Shown piece after piece: positions 8,385 to 15,933 of a stretch of DNA of 64,000 nucleotides. This DNA comes from JAOBAU01 sp034667465 (GTDB taxonomy: Bacteria > Acidobacteriota > Thermoanaerobaculia > Gp7-AA8). The position numbers and the translations under genes were made by a program. Where the stretch lies: NCBI GenBank assembly GCA_034667465.1, contig JAXDJV010000024.1, positions 313,312 through 377,311 of the forward strand, given 5' to 3'. Numbering within the stretch: position 1 is the stretch's first letter; every line of letters starts with the position of its first letter. The notes beneath the pieces were generated by a model, which did not search any database, had not been told where the DNA came from, and was given only the letters and a program-made list of their open reading frames with translations.

Positions 8385-9637
8385 CCGAGGTACATCCCGC
8401 CGCGCACGACGAACTTCCCGTCGCGGAGCACGTCGCGCACGAGGTTCACGCCGAAGTGATAGACGAGATGAAAGTAGCTCGGCGCATCGAGCAGCACGAG
8501 GTCGGCGCGCTTGCCGGCTTCGATCGAGCCGGTCTCGTGCGCGAGGCGCAGCGAGTAGGCGCCGTGCAGCGTCGCCGCGGTCAGCGACTCCTCGACCGTC
8601 ATCTTCATCTGCAGCGTCGCCAGCTGCATCACGATCTGCATCGACTCCGTCATCGACGTGCCCGGATTGCAATCGGTCGACAGCGACACGACCGCGCCCG
8701 CTTCGATCAGCTTGCGCGCCGGCGCATAACGATCCGACATCAGGAAGAAGCTCGTCGCCGGCAACATGTTCGCAACGGTGTTCGACGCCGCCAGCGCCGC
8801 GATGCCGGCGTCGCTGATGTGCATCAGATGATCGGCAGACGCGGCGTCAAGCGATGCGGCAAGCGACGCGCCGTCGGTGTCGGACAGTTCGTCCGCATGC
8901 ACGCGGGGCGTCATCCCTGCGCGCGCACCGGCGCGCAGCACGGCGTCGCCCTGTTCGCGCGTGAAGACGCCGCGCTCGATGAAGACGTCGCAGAAGACGG
9001 CGAGCTTTTCGGCGGCGACGCGCGGGATGATCTCGTCGATGATCCGCTCGACCCACGCCGCACTCTTGTCCTCCGGGGGAAAGTCGTGCGCGGCGAGACA
9101 GGTCGGCACGAGCCGCACGGGCGACGTCTCGCCAGCCGCGCGAATCGCTCGCAGCTGTTTCAGCTCGTCATCGAGATTGAGTCCGTAGCCGCTCTTCGCT
9201 TCCGCGGTCGTTGTCCCGTAACGCGCCATCGTCCGCGCACGGGCGACGACGTTCGCGCTGAGCTCTTCCTCCGACGCCGCGCGCGTCGCACGAACCGTCG
9301 ACGCGATTCCGCCGCCTGACGCGGCGATGTCGGAGTACGTCTCGCCGTTCAGCCGGCGATTGAACTCCGACTCGCGATAGCCGGCGAACGGGATGTGCGT
9401 GTGCGAATCGATGAAGCCGGGAATCGCGGTCGCGCCGCGCGCATCGAAGTCTTCGATGATCGTTTCGCGCAGCGCGTCATCGATGTCGTTCTCGGGACCG
9501 ATGTACGCGAAACGTCCCTCGCGAACGACGATGACGCTCCGCTCGTGAGTGACGAGCTCGCGCAACTTGCGGCCGCGTTTCGGCGCGCTGCCCGCCGGCG
9601 TCGCGATCTGTGACAGGTTGCGGATGAGAAGAGCCAC
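8381..9637 (-). CDS. hutI: imidazolonepropionase (histidine degradation)
   Basis: 418 aa, GTG start. Hydrolyses 4-imidazolone-5-propionate to N-formimino-glutamate, the third step of histidine catabolism. It has the amidohydrolase metal motif DSHTHIPF, the downstream metal His in RVHADELSD and DHLMHIS, and the family signature STDCNPGT. The length fits. No hutH, hutU or formiminoglutamase gene is within the window, so the pathway is dispersed or partial. It is followed by the DUF2142 gene through a TTGA overlap. Confidence 0.92.
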   Translation of the reverse strand: MALLIRNLSQIATPAGSAPKRGRKLRELVTHERSVIVVREGRFAYIGPENDIDDALRETIIEDFDARGATAIPGFIDSHTHIPFAGYRESEFNRRLNGETYSDIAASGGGIASTVRATRAASEEELSANVVARARTMARYGTTTAEAKSGYGLNLDDELKQLRAIRAAGETSPVRLVPTCLAAHDFPPEDKSAAWVERIIDEIIPRVAAEKLAVFCDVFIERGVFTREQGDAVLRAGARAGMTPRVHADELSDTDGASLAASLDAASADHLMHISDAGIAALAASNTVANMLPATSFFLMSDRYAPARKLIEAGAVVSLSTDCNPGTSMTESMQIVMQLATLQMKMTVEESLTAATLHGAYSLRLAHETGSIEAGKRADLVLLDAPSYFHLVYHFGVNLVRDVLRDGKFVVRGGMYLG

Positions 9638-9651
9638 TGCTTTCGCACTCT

Positions 9652-9762
9652 ATGCTGAGCGCAGCGAAGCATCAATGGTGGCGCAGCTGTGCAGCACGAT
9701 CGAGCAGCGCACCGGCAAACGACACAGCTGCCGGACCATTGATCCTTCGCTGCGCTCAGGAT
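9652..9762. repeat. dispersed inverted repeat family R1, copy b
   Basis: 28-bp arms at 9652-9679 (ATGCTGAGCGCAGCGAAGC...) and 9735-9762 (...CGCTGCGCTCAGGAT) with two mismatches. Inner CAGCTGTG/CACAGCTG can extend pairing. The right arm carries the TGA stop of divIVA (9756-9758). Confidence 0.88.
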
Positions 9763-10265
9763 GATGAGGACAGCGTGGCGCGATGAATGGCCGTCACCGG
9801 CAACTCGTTCGCTTCCTGCTCGGCATCGAGCACCACCAGCTGCTGCATCGTGTCGAGCATCGACTGCAATCGATTGCGCGCTACTTTGCGCTCGACCTTC
9901 AGGTCCTGAATGCTGCGCTGGATCTCGCTGACGCGCGACATCGCCTGCGAGACGAGACGCTCCGAAAGCAGCTCCGCATCCTTCACGGTCAGCTCCGCCT
10001 CTTTGCGTGCGTTCGCTTTGACGTCCTCCGACACTTTCTGCGCGGAGATGAGCGTGTCTTTCAGAATGCGCTCGCGTTCGGAATGCTGATCGAGATCGGA
10101 GCGCAGCATCGCGTTCTCACGCGTCAATCGATCGACGCTCTGCAGCAGGCCCTCGATCTCCTCGGCGACGAGATGCAGATAGCCGCGCACCTCATCCGTC
10201 GAGTAACCCTTCAGCGTCCTCGCGAACGTCTGCTTCTGAATCTCCAGCGGAGTCAGATCCTGCAT
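9756..10265 (-). CDS. divIVA: DivIVA-domain coiled-coil protein
   Basis: 169 aa. The N-terminal membrane/curvature-sensing motif (LTPLEIQKQTF, then GYSTDEVRGYL) is followed by a coiled coil of roughly residues 35-150. DivIVA binds negatively curved membrane and recruits division or polar proteins. Ribosome site GGGAGG precedes the ATG by 7 bp. It follows yggT in the conserved yggS-yggT-divIVA order known in Firmicutes and Actinobacteria. The last codons (SSSS-stop) and the TGA come from repeat R1. Confidence 0.85.
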   Translation of the reverse strand: MQDLTPLEIQKQTFARTLKGYSTDEVRGYLHLVAEEIEGLLQSVDRLTRENAMLRSDLDQHSERERILKDTLISAQKVSEDVKANARKEAELTVKDAELLSERLVSQAMSRVSEIQRSIQDLKVERKVARNRLQSMLDTMQQLVVLDAEQEANELPVTAIHRATLSSSS

Positions 10266-10289
10266 GACACCCTCCCGGCACTGCCCGTC

Positions 10290-10619
10290 TTACCCGCCGA
10301 GTATAAGGCTGAACAGCCAAATAACCACAGCGCGGAGCAGGTAGATCGCGAGGAAGAGGAGGATCGGCGACCAGTCGATTCCGCCCGTTTTGTACGACGG
10401 CAGGAGTCGCTGAAACGGACGGATGAACGGACGCGCCATGCGGCCGAAGACGTCGTAAATCTGGCTGAGGATGTGGAACGCTGAGGCGTGGCGCCAGCGG
10501 AACGACGTCTGTCCGGCAATGAGCAGAATCCACGAAAGGATCACCCATGCGAAGACCGTCCACTGAACGATCTCGAGGACGATGAGGATGACGTTGCGAA
10601 CTGCCACTATGACCGGCAT
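10290..10619 (-). CDS. yggT: YggT-family membrane protein
   Basis: 109 aa with two or three hydrophobic segments (residues 4-32 and 84-106) around the family motif RPFIRPFQRLLP. YggT/YlmG proteins are small inner-membrane proteins linked to cell division and osmotic tolerance; the mechanism is unclear. The ATG overlaps the yggS stop (ATGA), implying coupling. Confidence 0.85.
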   Translation of the reverse strand: MPVIVAVRNVILIVLEIVQWTVFAWVILSWILLIAGQTSFRWRHASAFHILSQIYDVFGRMARPFIRPFQRLLPSYKTGGIDWSPILLFLAIYLLRAVVIWLFSLILGG

Positions 10620-11278
10620 CAGCCGCGGCTCCCGAAAATGGCGCGGCCGACGCGGACCATGGTCGAGCCTTCCTCGATCGCGATCTCGAAGTCTTCGCTC
10701 ATGCCCATCGACAGTTCACGCAACCCGAGGGTATCGCGCATCGCGCGCAACTCGCGAAAAAACGGACGCGTATCTTCCGGCTCACCGGCAGGCGGAATGG
10801 CCATCAATCCGCGGACGTCGACGGAATCGAGTGCGACGATCTGCTTCACGACCGCGTCGACCTCCGACGTTGCGATTCCACTCTTCTGCAGCTCACCGCC
10901 GACGTTCACCTGCACGAGCAGTTCCTGACGTTTCCCCGCTGCCGCGGCGGCTTTCGCGAGTTTCTCCGCGAGCTCGAGCGAGTCGACGCTTTCGATGACG
11001 TCGAAGAGTCGCACCGCATCTTTCGCTTTGTTCGATTGCAGATGTCCGATGAGGTGCCAGTGCGCGCTGCCGTGAACGAGCGGACGTTTGTCGCGCGCTT
11101 CCTGCACGCGATTCTCGCCGACGTGCGCGATGCCGGCGGCGATCGCTTCATCGACGACATCGGCGGGAAATGTTTTCGAGACGCCGACGAGCGTTACCTC
11201 ATCGCGCGAGCGGCCGGCGCGGGCACACGCCGCCGCGATGCGCGCTTCGACGGCGGCGACGTTCTCACGAATCGGCAC
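10619..11278 (-). CDS. yggS: PLP homeostasis protein YggS
   Basis: 219 aa, GTG start. Binds pyridoxal phosphate on the alanine-racemase-like TIM barrel without racemase activity. The PLP Lys lies in LVGVSKTFP (residue about 34). The remaining signatures, GENRVQE, WHLIGHLQSNK and LSMGMSEDFEIAIEEGSTMVRVG, are canonical. Its 5' end overlaps rnhA by 14 bp and its 3' end yggT by 3 bp. Confidence 0.93.
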   Translation of the reverse strand: MPIRENVAAVEARIAAACARAGRSRDEVTLVGVSKTFPADVVDEAIAAGIAHVGENRVQEARDKRPLVHGSAHWHLIGHLQSNKAKDAVRLFDVIESVDSLELAEKLAKAAAAAGKRQELLVQVNVGGELQKSGIATSEVDAVVKQIVALDSVDVRGLMAIPPAGEPEDTRPFFRELRAMRDTLGLRELSMGMSEDFEIAIEEGSTMVRVGRAIFGSRG

Positions 11279-11708
11279 GATGTCTTTCGATCAACTTCCC
11301 GCTGACGCGAACCTCGGGGCGATCGAGACCCGCGTTCGCGAGACGATCGGCATCCTTGTTTCCGGCGCGCAGCGTGTGACGAATCGAGAAGCGCGCGAAC
11401 TGCCGCACCATCGTCTTCGCCTTGTTGTACATCGGCACGAGATTGGGATGTTTGACCTTGTACTTGCCGAGCATCTGTTGCACGAGCAGCAGCGAATCGG
11501 AGATCACTTCGACTTCCGTCGCCCCCTCGGCCGCGGCGAGAGAAAGCGCTTCGAGGAGACCGGCGTACTCCGCGACGTTGTTCGTCGTCGTGCCGAGGAA
11601 GCCGCTGACTTCGATGATCTCGCCGCCGGACGTTTTCATGTAGACGCCGTAGCTCGCGGGTCCGGGATTTCCGCGGCAGGCGCCGTCGACGAATGCGGTG
11701 ACTTTCAG
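11265..11708 (-). CDS. rnhA: ribonuclease HI
   Basis: 147 aa. Cleaves RNA in RNA:DNA hybrids. All four catalytic acidic residues are visible: D in FVDGACRGN, E in AEYAGLLEAL, D in VISDS and D in GNKDADRLA. The frame has no ATG, GTG or TTG close upstream of FVDG. The best start is CTG at 11708, which overlaps the TGA of the upstream zinc-ribbon gene, with GGAG 8 bp before it. The gene lies in a coupled minus-strand run. Confidence 0.85.
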   Translation of the reverse strand: MKVTAFVDGACRGNPGPASYGVYMKTSGGEIIEVSGFLGTTTNNVAEYAGLLEALSLAAAEGATEVEVISDSLLLVQQMLGKYKVKHPNLVPMYNKAKTMVRQFARFSIRHTLRAGNKDADRLANAGLDRPEVRVSGKLIERHRADS

Positions 11709-12412
11709 GTGCCTTTCTCCAGATAGAGGATGCGATGGCAGCCTTCGCAGTGAACGAGATCGCCGCGCTTCAGCTGTTGCGAAAGTGCGGGACGAATTCG
11801 CGAGCGGCAGGCGCTGCACGATTCCGCGGCGACCGGCGCGACAGCCACACCCTGACGCTGCTTGAAGACGCGATGGAACTCGCGCTTCAGACTCTCCGCG
11901 AGCGTCGCTTCGATCTTTCCCGCTTTCTTTTTCAGCGCATCGGCTTCGCCACGGAGATCGCCGAGTGAGCTCTGCCACGCGGCGTACGCGGTGTCGTAGC
12001 GCGCTTTCAGATCGGCATGCGCGGCGTTGCGGTCGTCGAGCTGCTTCTGGACCCCGTCGATGTCGCCCATCTGCTTGAGCGCCGAATCCTCGAGCTCTTT
12101 GACGTGCTTGCGCGTGGCGTCGATCTCTTTCCACGCGGCGGCGTACTGCTGCTGATTTTTCACCTGCATCAGCTGGCCCTGATACTTCTTCAGCAGCTCC
12201 TGCTGATCGGAAAGCTCGCCTTCGACGCGGCGGCGTTCCTTCGACAACACTTCGATCTGCGCTTCCAGCCTTGCCATCTCTTCGTTGGCCGACTGCCACT
12301 CGCGATCGATGACGGCGAACGACTCCGGCTTCACGCTCAGCTGCCGCTCGCGATCGGCGAGCTGCGTGTAGACGGACTGCAGCTCCCACAGTTTTTCAAC
12401 GTCCTGATTCAA
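11705..12412 (-). CDS. coiled-coil protein with C-terminal zinc ribbon (CT398/zf-RING_7 type)
   Basis: 235 aa. Residues 1-170 form a long antiparallel coiled coil. The C-terminus has two CxxC pairs (SCSACRS and HCEGCHR), the C4-type zinc ribbon of the former DUF164 family, which is thought to bind nucleic acid or secretion chaperones. A strong AGGAGG at 12418-12423 decides the start: TTG at 12412 has 5-bp spacing, whereas the in-frame GTG at 12418 would overlap the ribosome site. First gene of the zinc-ribbon/rnhA/yggS/yggT/divIVA run. Confidence 0.8.
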   Translation of the reverse strand: MNQDVEKLWELQSVYTQLADRERQLSVKPESFAVIDREWQSANEEMARLEAQIEVLSKERRRVEGELSDQQELLKKYQGQLMQVKNQQQYAAAWKEIDATRKHVKELEDSALKQMGDIDGVQKQLDDRNAAHADLKARYDTAYAAWQSSLGDLRGEADALKKKAGKIEATLAESLKREFHRVFKQRQGVAVAPVAAESCSACRSRIRPALSQQLKRGDLVHCEGCHRILYLEKGT

Positions 12413-12428
12413 CAGCACCTCCTGAAAT

Positions 12429-12457
12429 GAAAAAGGCGTTCCTCAGTCGGAACGCCT
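12429..12457 (-). terminator. rho-independent terminator downstream of the tRNA
   Basis: Perfect 9-bp stem (AGGCGTTCC at 12434-12442 with GGAACGCCT at 12449-12457), a 6-nt loop and a run of five T on the minus strand. Confidence 0.85.
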
Positions 12458-12537
12458 GTGCGGTTTCTCTCTCGCGGATGAGCACGCGCTTGCATGGACA
12501 GTTCTTCGTTTTGTGCATGTTCCCCGCTCGGGTCCGA

Positions 12538-12610
12538 TGGGTCCACCAGGATTCGAACCTGGGACCTGCCGGTTATGAGCCGGTAGCTCTAACCGCTGAG
12601 CTATGGACCC
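12538..12610 (-). tRNA. tRNA with CAT anticodon (Met elongator or Ile2)
   Basis: 73 nt, CCA not encoded. The acceptor stem is GGGTCCA/TGGACCC, the D arm has GCTCAGCGG, the anticodon loop is CTCATAA (anticodon at 12575-12577) and the T arm is GGTTCGAATCC. A paired G1-C72 rules out initiator tRNA. The choice between elongator Met and lysidine-modified Ile2 cannot be made by eye. Confidence 0.93.
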
Positions 12611-12619
12611 GGACGCGCG

Positions 12620-12627
12620 ATTCTATA
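12620..12627 (-). promoter_or_regulatory. -10 box of the tRNA promoter
   Basis: TATAGAAT on the minus strand ends 9 bp before the mature 5' end of the tRNA, a typical spacing for a dedicated tRNA promoter. The -35 is unclear. Confidence 0.5.
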
Positions 12628-12664
12628 GCGGATGCGCGCGGAACGGGAGAAAGAAAGTGGCCGC

Positions 12665-13858
12665 CTACTTCACCTCGACCGTATCCCCGACCATCATCGA
12701 ATAGCGCATCTCCACGATCTTCGCGGTTGCGGTCTTCGCCTCCGTGGTCAGCACACCGATCTCGCCGAGAAGCTGCGGCGGCTGTCCCTTCTGCGGACTG
12801 TTGCGATAGACGGTGAGGAAGTCGCCCGGCGTGACCTGATCGTCCTGGCCGAGATTGATCTCGATGAGGTGACCTTCGCCAAGCGCGTCCTGCCATCCAC
12901 CTTCGGAACGGATGATCACGCCTTTCGTTTTGCCGCTCTGCGGATCGCAGAAGCCGGGCAGCTTCGGGATGCGTGCGAGCGGGATCGGAATCTGCGGAAC
13001 CGGTTTCAGACGATCGCCGATGCGAATCGGCATGCAGGTCTGCAGGACCATGCCGCGCGAGACGTGCTCATCGGCGCAGAGGATCTTGATCTGGCCGCGA
13101 AACGCGAACTGGCGGCCGATCACTTCGTTCGTGCGCGGATGGCGAACGAGCTCCTCGGGTGCGACGACAAGATAGGTTTCGCCGGCGACGAGTCCGGTTG
13201 CGGTGCCGCCGTCGATGAAAAGAAGATCGAGATCGGAGCCGCCCAGCGGCTGCGAGGTCGCGTGCGGCACGTAGCGAAGCTCGACGTCTTCCCACGACGC
13301 GACGCGATTCGGCATCGGTTCGTCATCGCGGCCGACGTATCCGTAGCAATAGATGTCGCCTTCGGCGCCGAGCGGAATCGGACGGCTGGCGGCTGCCGCG
13401 AGGTCGGCGGCGACGCTGGATCCTGTCGTCGTCTCAGCGGGAGTCGACGTGGAGCTCAGCAGCGCGCCGGAGTCGGACGTCGAGGCGCCGGCTGTCGTCG
13501 CAACACCGGCAGTGGAAGCGGCTGCTGTCTCACCATCGACCTGCAGCACGTCACCGGGATAGATCCAGTGCGCGTCCGTGATCCAGGTGTTCGACTCCCA
13601 AAGCTGCGGCCAGAGGTATGGGTTGTTGTAGAACTGCTTCGCCAAACCCCAAAGCGTGTCGCCCGCTTTGATCGTCCAGGTTTTCGCGCCCGCGGGATAC
13701 GTCGCCGGATCGGGAGGGTTGTACGCCGTCCAGTGATCGCCGTAGCGATGGAGCTGCCGCGGCGGCGTAGAGCTGTTCGCCGGTTTTTTCGCCGCCGCGA
13801 AGGCGGGAACTGCTACCGCGAGCAGAAGAATGGGAGCCACCCGACGCACACTGACCAT
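12665..13858 (-). CDS. secreted LysM-domain protein
   Basis: 397 aa. A signal peptide (residues 1-22, ending AFAAA) precedes one LysM domain (about 60-108; WTIKAGDTLWGLAKQF, WIYPGDVLQV), which binds peptidoglycan, and a Thr/Ser/Ala linker (110-155). The large C-terminal domain (160-397) has repeated beta-rich GD.L / VG..L segments and no recognised catalytic motif. Ribosome site GGGAGGGG is 4 bp before the ATG. Probably a periplasmic cell-wall-binding protein; it adjoins the lytic transglycosylase on the same strand. Confidence 0.75.
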   Translation of the reverse strand: MVSVRRVAPILLLAVAVPAFAAAKKPANSSTPPRQLHRYGDHWTAYNPPDPATYPAGAKTWTIKAGDTLWGLAKQFYNNPYLWPQLWESNTWITDAHWIYPGDVLQVDGETAAASTAGVATTAGASTSDSGALLSSTSTPAETTTGSSVAADLAAAASRPIPLGAEGDIYCYGYVGRDDEPMPNRVASWEDVELRYVPHATSQPLGGSDLDLLFIDGGTATGLVAGETYLVVAPEELVRHPRTNEVIGRQFAFRGQIKILCADEHVSRGMVLQTCMPIRIGDRLKPVPQIPIPLARIPKLPGFCDPQSGKTKGVIIRSEGGWQDALGEGHLIEINLGQDDQVTPGDFLTVYRNSPQKGQPPQLLGEIGVLTTEAKTATAKIVEMRYSMMVGDTVEVK

Positions 13859-13956
13859 TTGCCCCTCCCAACATCTGTAGAGCGTAACGGCGAAAACGTT
13901 AGCGCAAAATCGGGCAGTGCGTCAAATAAGCCGCGCGGATTGAATTGATTAGGAAA

Positions 13957-13982
13957 CGAAAAGGGCGGCTCGGAAGCCGCCC
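13957..13982 (-). terminator. terminator after the lytic transglycosylase
   Basis: Stem GGGCGGCT (13963-13970) with AGCCGCCC (13975-13982), followed on the minus strand by TTTTC. It lies 12 bp beyond the transglycosylase stop codon. Confidence 0.85.
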
Positions 13983-13993
13983 TCGGGGGTCGT

Positions 13994-14905
13994 TCAGCGG
14001 ACCGCAGCCACTTCGGCGTCGGGCGGCGTGATCACTCCGCCGCCTCGCTGTTCCGCCTCGAAGCGCTTCATCTCGCCTTTCCGTTTTTCGTATTTGTGCA
14101 TGACGCGGTTGACGTACTGCTGGGTCTCGCGGAACGGCGGTACGCCGTTGTAGCGCTTCACGTTCCCTTCGCCGCCGTTGTACGCCGCAATCGTCTTCTT
14201 CAGGTTGCCGTCGAAGCGATCGGAGAGATAGCTGAGGTACTTCACACCGGCGTCGACGTTCTGCTCCGGATCGTAGAGATTGCGCGCGCCCATCCAGCGA
14301 CCGGTGCGCGGCATCAGCTGCATCAATCCCTTCGCGCCGACCTGTGAACGTGCGTTCGTCCGAAAGCGCGATTCGGTCTCGACGACCGCGGCGACGAGCG
14401 CAGGATCGACTTTGTATTTCTCGGCCTTCTCGTGGATCAGTCCGCCGAACGGAACAGCGTCGGCGAAGAACTGGCGACGGATGGCCGTATTGAGCCGATG
14501 GATTTCTTTCTGGAGCGGCGTCGCGTTCGCGTCGAGCTCGGCGTTGGCCGGATCTTCGGGCAGCCACGCTTCATCGAACATCGAGACTCGCTGTGTGACG
14601 AGGCTGCCGGGAAAGACGCGCGAAAGTTTGAACACCGAATTCGCTGCGAAGCCGTTCTGGAGGGTTGCGACGACGTTGTCGTGTGTCCCCTTCTGACGGA
14701 CGACCTGCACGTGATCGAGATCTTTCCGCACGAGGAAGTGCGTTCCTTCGAGTGCGTCGGTGACGCCGCCGATGGAGAGGACAGCGCCGACCGCGAGGGT
14801 CGCGGCGCCGCGTCCGCCGAGGAGACGGAAAAGGCGGTTGCCCTGGGTTTTCTGCCGAATCTTCGCGTTGCGGCGCGACAGAGAGTCAATCAGGCGATTC
14901 GTCAT
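13994..14905 (-). CDS. SLT-family lytic transglycosylase
   Basis: 303 aa. The N-terminus is basic with a hydrophobic stretch at about residues 29-48 (signal anchor). The SLT domain spans about 155-285: the catalytic Glu in VVETESRF, then VGAKGLMQLMP, AGVKYLSYL and the AAYNGGEGNV motif, a full set for MltC/Slt70-like enzymes that cleave MurNAc-GlcNAc with 1,6-anhydro formation. The 136-bp leader upstream holds a 10-bp direct repeat. A terminator follows. Confidence 0.87.
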   Translation of the reverse strand: MTNRLIDSLSRRNAKIRQKTQGNRLFRLLGGRGAATLAVGAVLSIGGVTDALEGTHFLVRKDLDHVQVVRQKGTHDNVVATLQNGFAANSVFKLSRVFPGSLVTQRVSMFDEAWLPEDPANAELDANATPLQKEIHRLNTAIRRQFFADAVPFGGLIHEKAEKYKVDPALVAAVVETESRFRTNARSQVGAKGLMQLMPRTGRWMGARNLYDPEQNVDAGVKYLSYLSDRFDGNLKKTIAAYNGGEGNVKRYNGVPPFRETQQYVNRVMHKYEKRKGEMKRFEAEQRGGGVITPPDAEVAAVR

Positions 14906-15040
14906 CGTGTCTCGTCTCCCTTTAACCGGCGGTTATTTGCAGGTCTCAGCGCGATGGGTAACGGCACCCGATGGAGTGTTATTGCGGAACTTACCGACCG
15001 AAGGGTCCGCTGTCGCGGCAAACCACTTATTTGCAGTGAC
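14906..15040 (-). other. unassigned leader region with a 10-bp direct repeat
   Basis: Between the AMMECR1 gene and the transglycosylase. TTATTTGCAG occurs at 14933-14942 and 15027-15036 (94-bp period). On the minus strand the segment between is GC-rich and could fold, but no known riboswitch core was recognised. Confidence 0.35.
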
Positions 15041-15583
15041 TTACTCGCCGAAGACTTCGGCCGAAAACTTCTCGATTTTGGTCGCCGGCTCGCGCCAGGC
15101 GCCCTTCGGAAGCCCCGCTTTGACGCAGGTTTGGTCGAGAAACGTGTCGCGATCCCACCCGTAATCGGTCGCGACCTGCGGCAGCAAAAGGCCGACGTTT
15201 CGTCCGCGTCCGACGATCAGGCCATCGCGGCCGACGACGATGTCGTCAACGTTCGTGACGCGCTCGATGGGACCCATGACGGAGATTTCGAGCTCGATAT
15301 TCTCCAGCTCCGTCGACTGCAGCGGAAAGAAACGCGGATCGCGAAAGGCTGCCGAAAGCGCGCTCGAAGAGACCGCGCGATACAGCGGTTCCACCGCGAC
15401 GATCGAACCGATGCAGCCGCGCAACTCGCCATGCGACGTCAGCGTGACGAACGCGCCCGCGGGACGGCGGAGCGTTTCGTCGTAGTCGTCTTCACGCAAT
15501 TCCGGACGACGACCATCGAGTCCCGCTTTGATCGACTCGCGCGCGATCGTGAGAAGCGTTGAGCGTTGTTCGCCGGTCAGCAT
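15041..15583 (-). CDS. AMMECR1-domain protein (AmrA-like)
   Basis: 180 aa covering a whole AMMECR1 domain: GAFVTLTSHGELRGCIG with its conserved Cys, then AFRDPRFFPL, IELEISVMGP, VGRDGLIV and the C-terminal WREPATKIEKF. In many genomes this protein sits beside MEMO and a radical-SAM protein, but here its neighbours are a lytic transglycosylase and a lipid A-domain protein. Its biochemical role is not established. Confidence 0.85.
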   Translation of the reverse strand: MLTGEQRSTLLTIARESIKAGLDGRRPELREDDYDETLRRPAGAFVTLTSHGELRGCIGSIVAVEPLYRAVSSSALSAAFRDPRFFPLQSTELENIELEISVMGPIERVTNVDDIVVGRDGLIVGRGRNVGLLLPQVATDYGWDRDTFLDQTCVKAGLPKGAWREPATKIEKFSAEVFGE

Positions 15584-15618
15584 GCGGAGGTGAGGAGCAT
15601 GCGGCGTTCCAGCGCCCC

Positions 15619-15658
15619 AAAGTCAATTTAGGGGGTCAGACCCCCGACTTTGACTTTA
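15619..15658. repeat. dispersed inverted repeat family R2, copy a
   Basis: 40 bp palindromic unit: AAAGTCAATTTA then GGGGGTCAGACCCCC then GACTTTGACTTTA. A second copy is at 55031-55070. It encodes the last residues and the TAA of the lipid A-domain gene on the minus strand. Confidence 0.88.
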
Positions 15659-15933
15659 CGGCGAATCAACATCAGATTCCGGATGTACACGATCAATCCC
15701 GGCGCCTGACCGAGGACGATCACCGGATCGCCGCGAAGGACGCCGTAGATCGTCATCAGCAGTCCGCCGGTGAGTGAGAAATACCAGAACGCGATCGGGA
15801 TGTGGCTTTCGCGGCGACGCTCCGACGAGATCCACTGCACGATGAAGCGGGCGGCGAAGAGCGCCTGGGCGACGAAGCCGAATACCGCGAGCAGGTCCCA
15901 GTGCCAGTGGCCGGGATCGAAGATCCGATTCAC
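15628..15933 (-). CDS. lipid A biosynthesis N-terminal-domain protein (LABN)
   Basis: 101 aa. GTG start overlapping the TGA of the GT2 gene (GTGA). Three helices with the family motifs FVAQALFAARFIVQWI, SERRRESHIP, FWYFSLTGG and the late GQ.PGL.VYIRNL. The domain occurs alone or fused to LpxB. When alone, as here, it usually accompanies a GT2 polyprenyl-sugar transferase and GT-C enzymes that decorate lipid A. The last residues (VKVGGLTP) and the stop are encoded by repeat R2. Confidence 0.85.
   Translation of the reverse strand: MNRIFDPGHWHWDLLAVFGFVAQALFAARFIVQWISSERRRESHIPIAFWYFSLTGGLLMTIYGVLRGDPVIVLGQAPGLIVYIRNLMLIRRKVKVGGLTP

Noticed and set aside
14906..15040. Riboswitch: c-di-AMP, c-di-GMP and TPP types
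   Set aside because: Only fragments such as CTGAGA or a GG..GGA element match; the conserved cores are missing.
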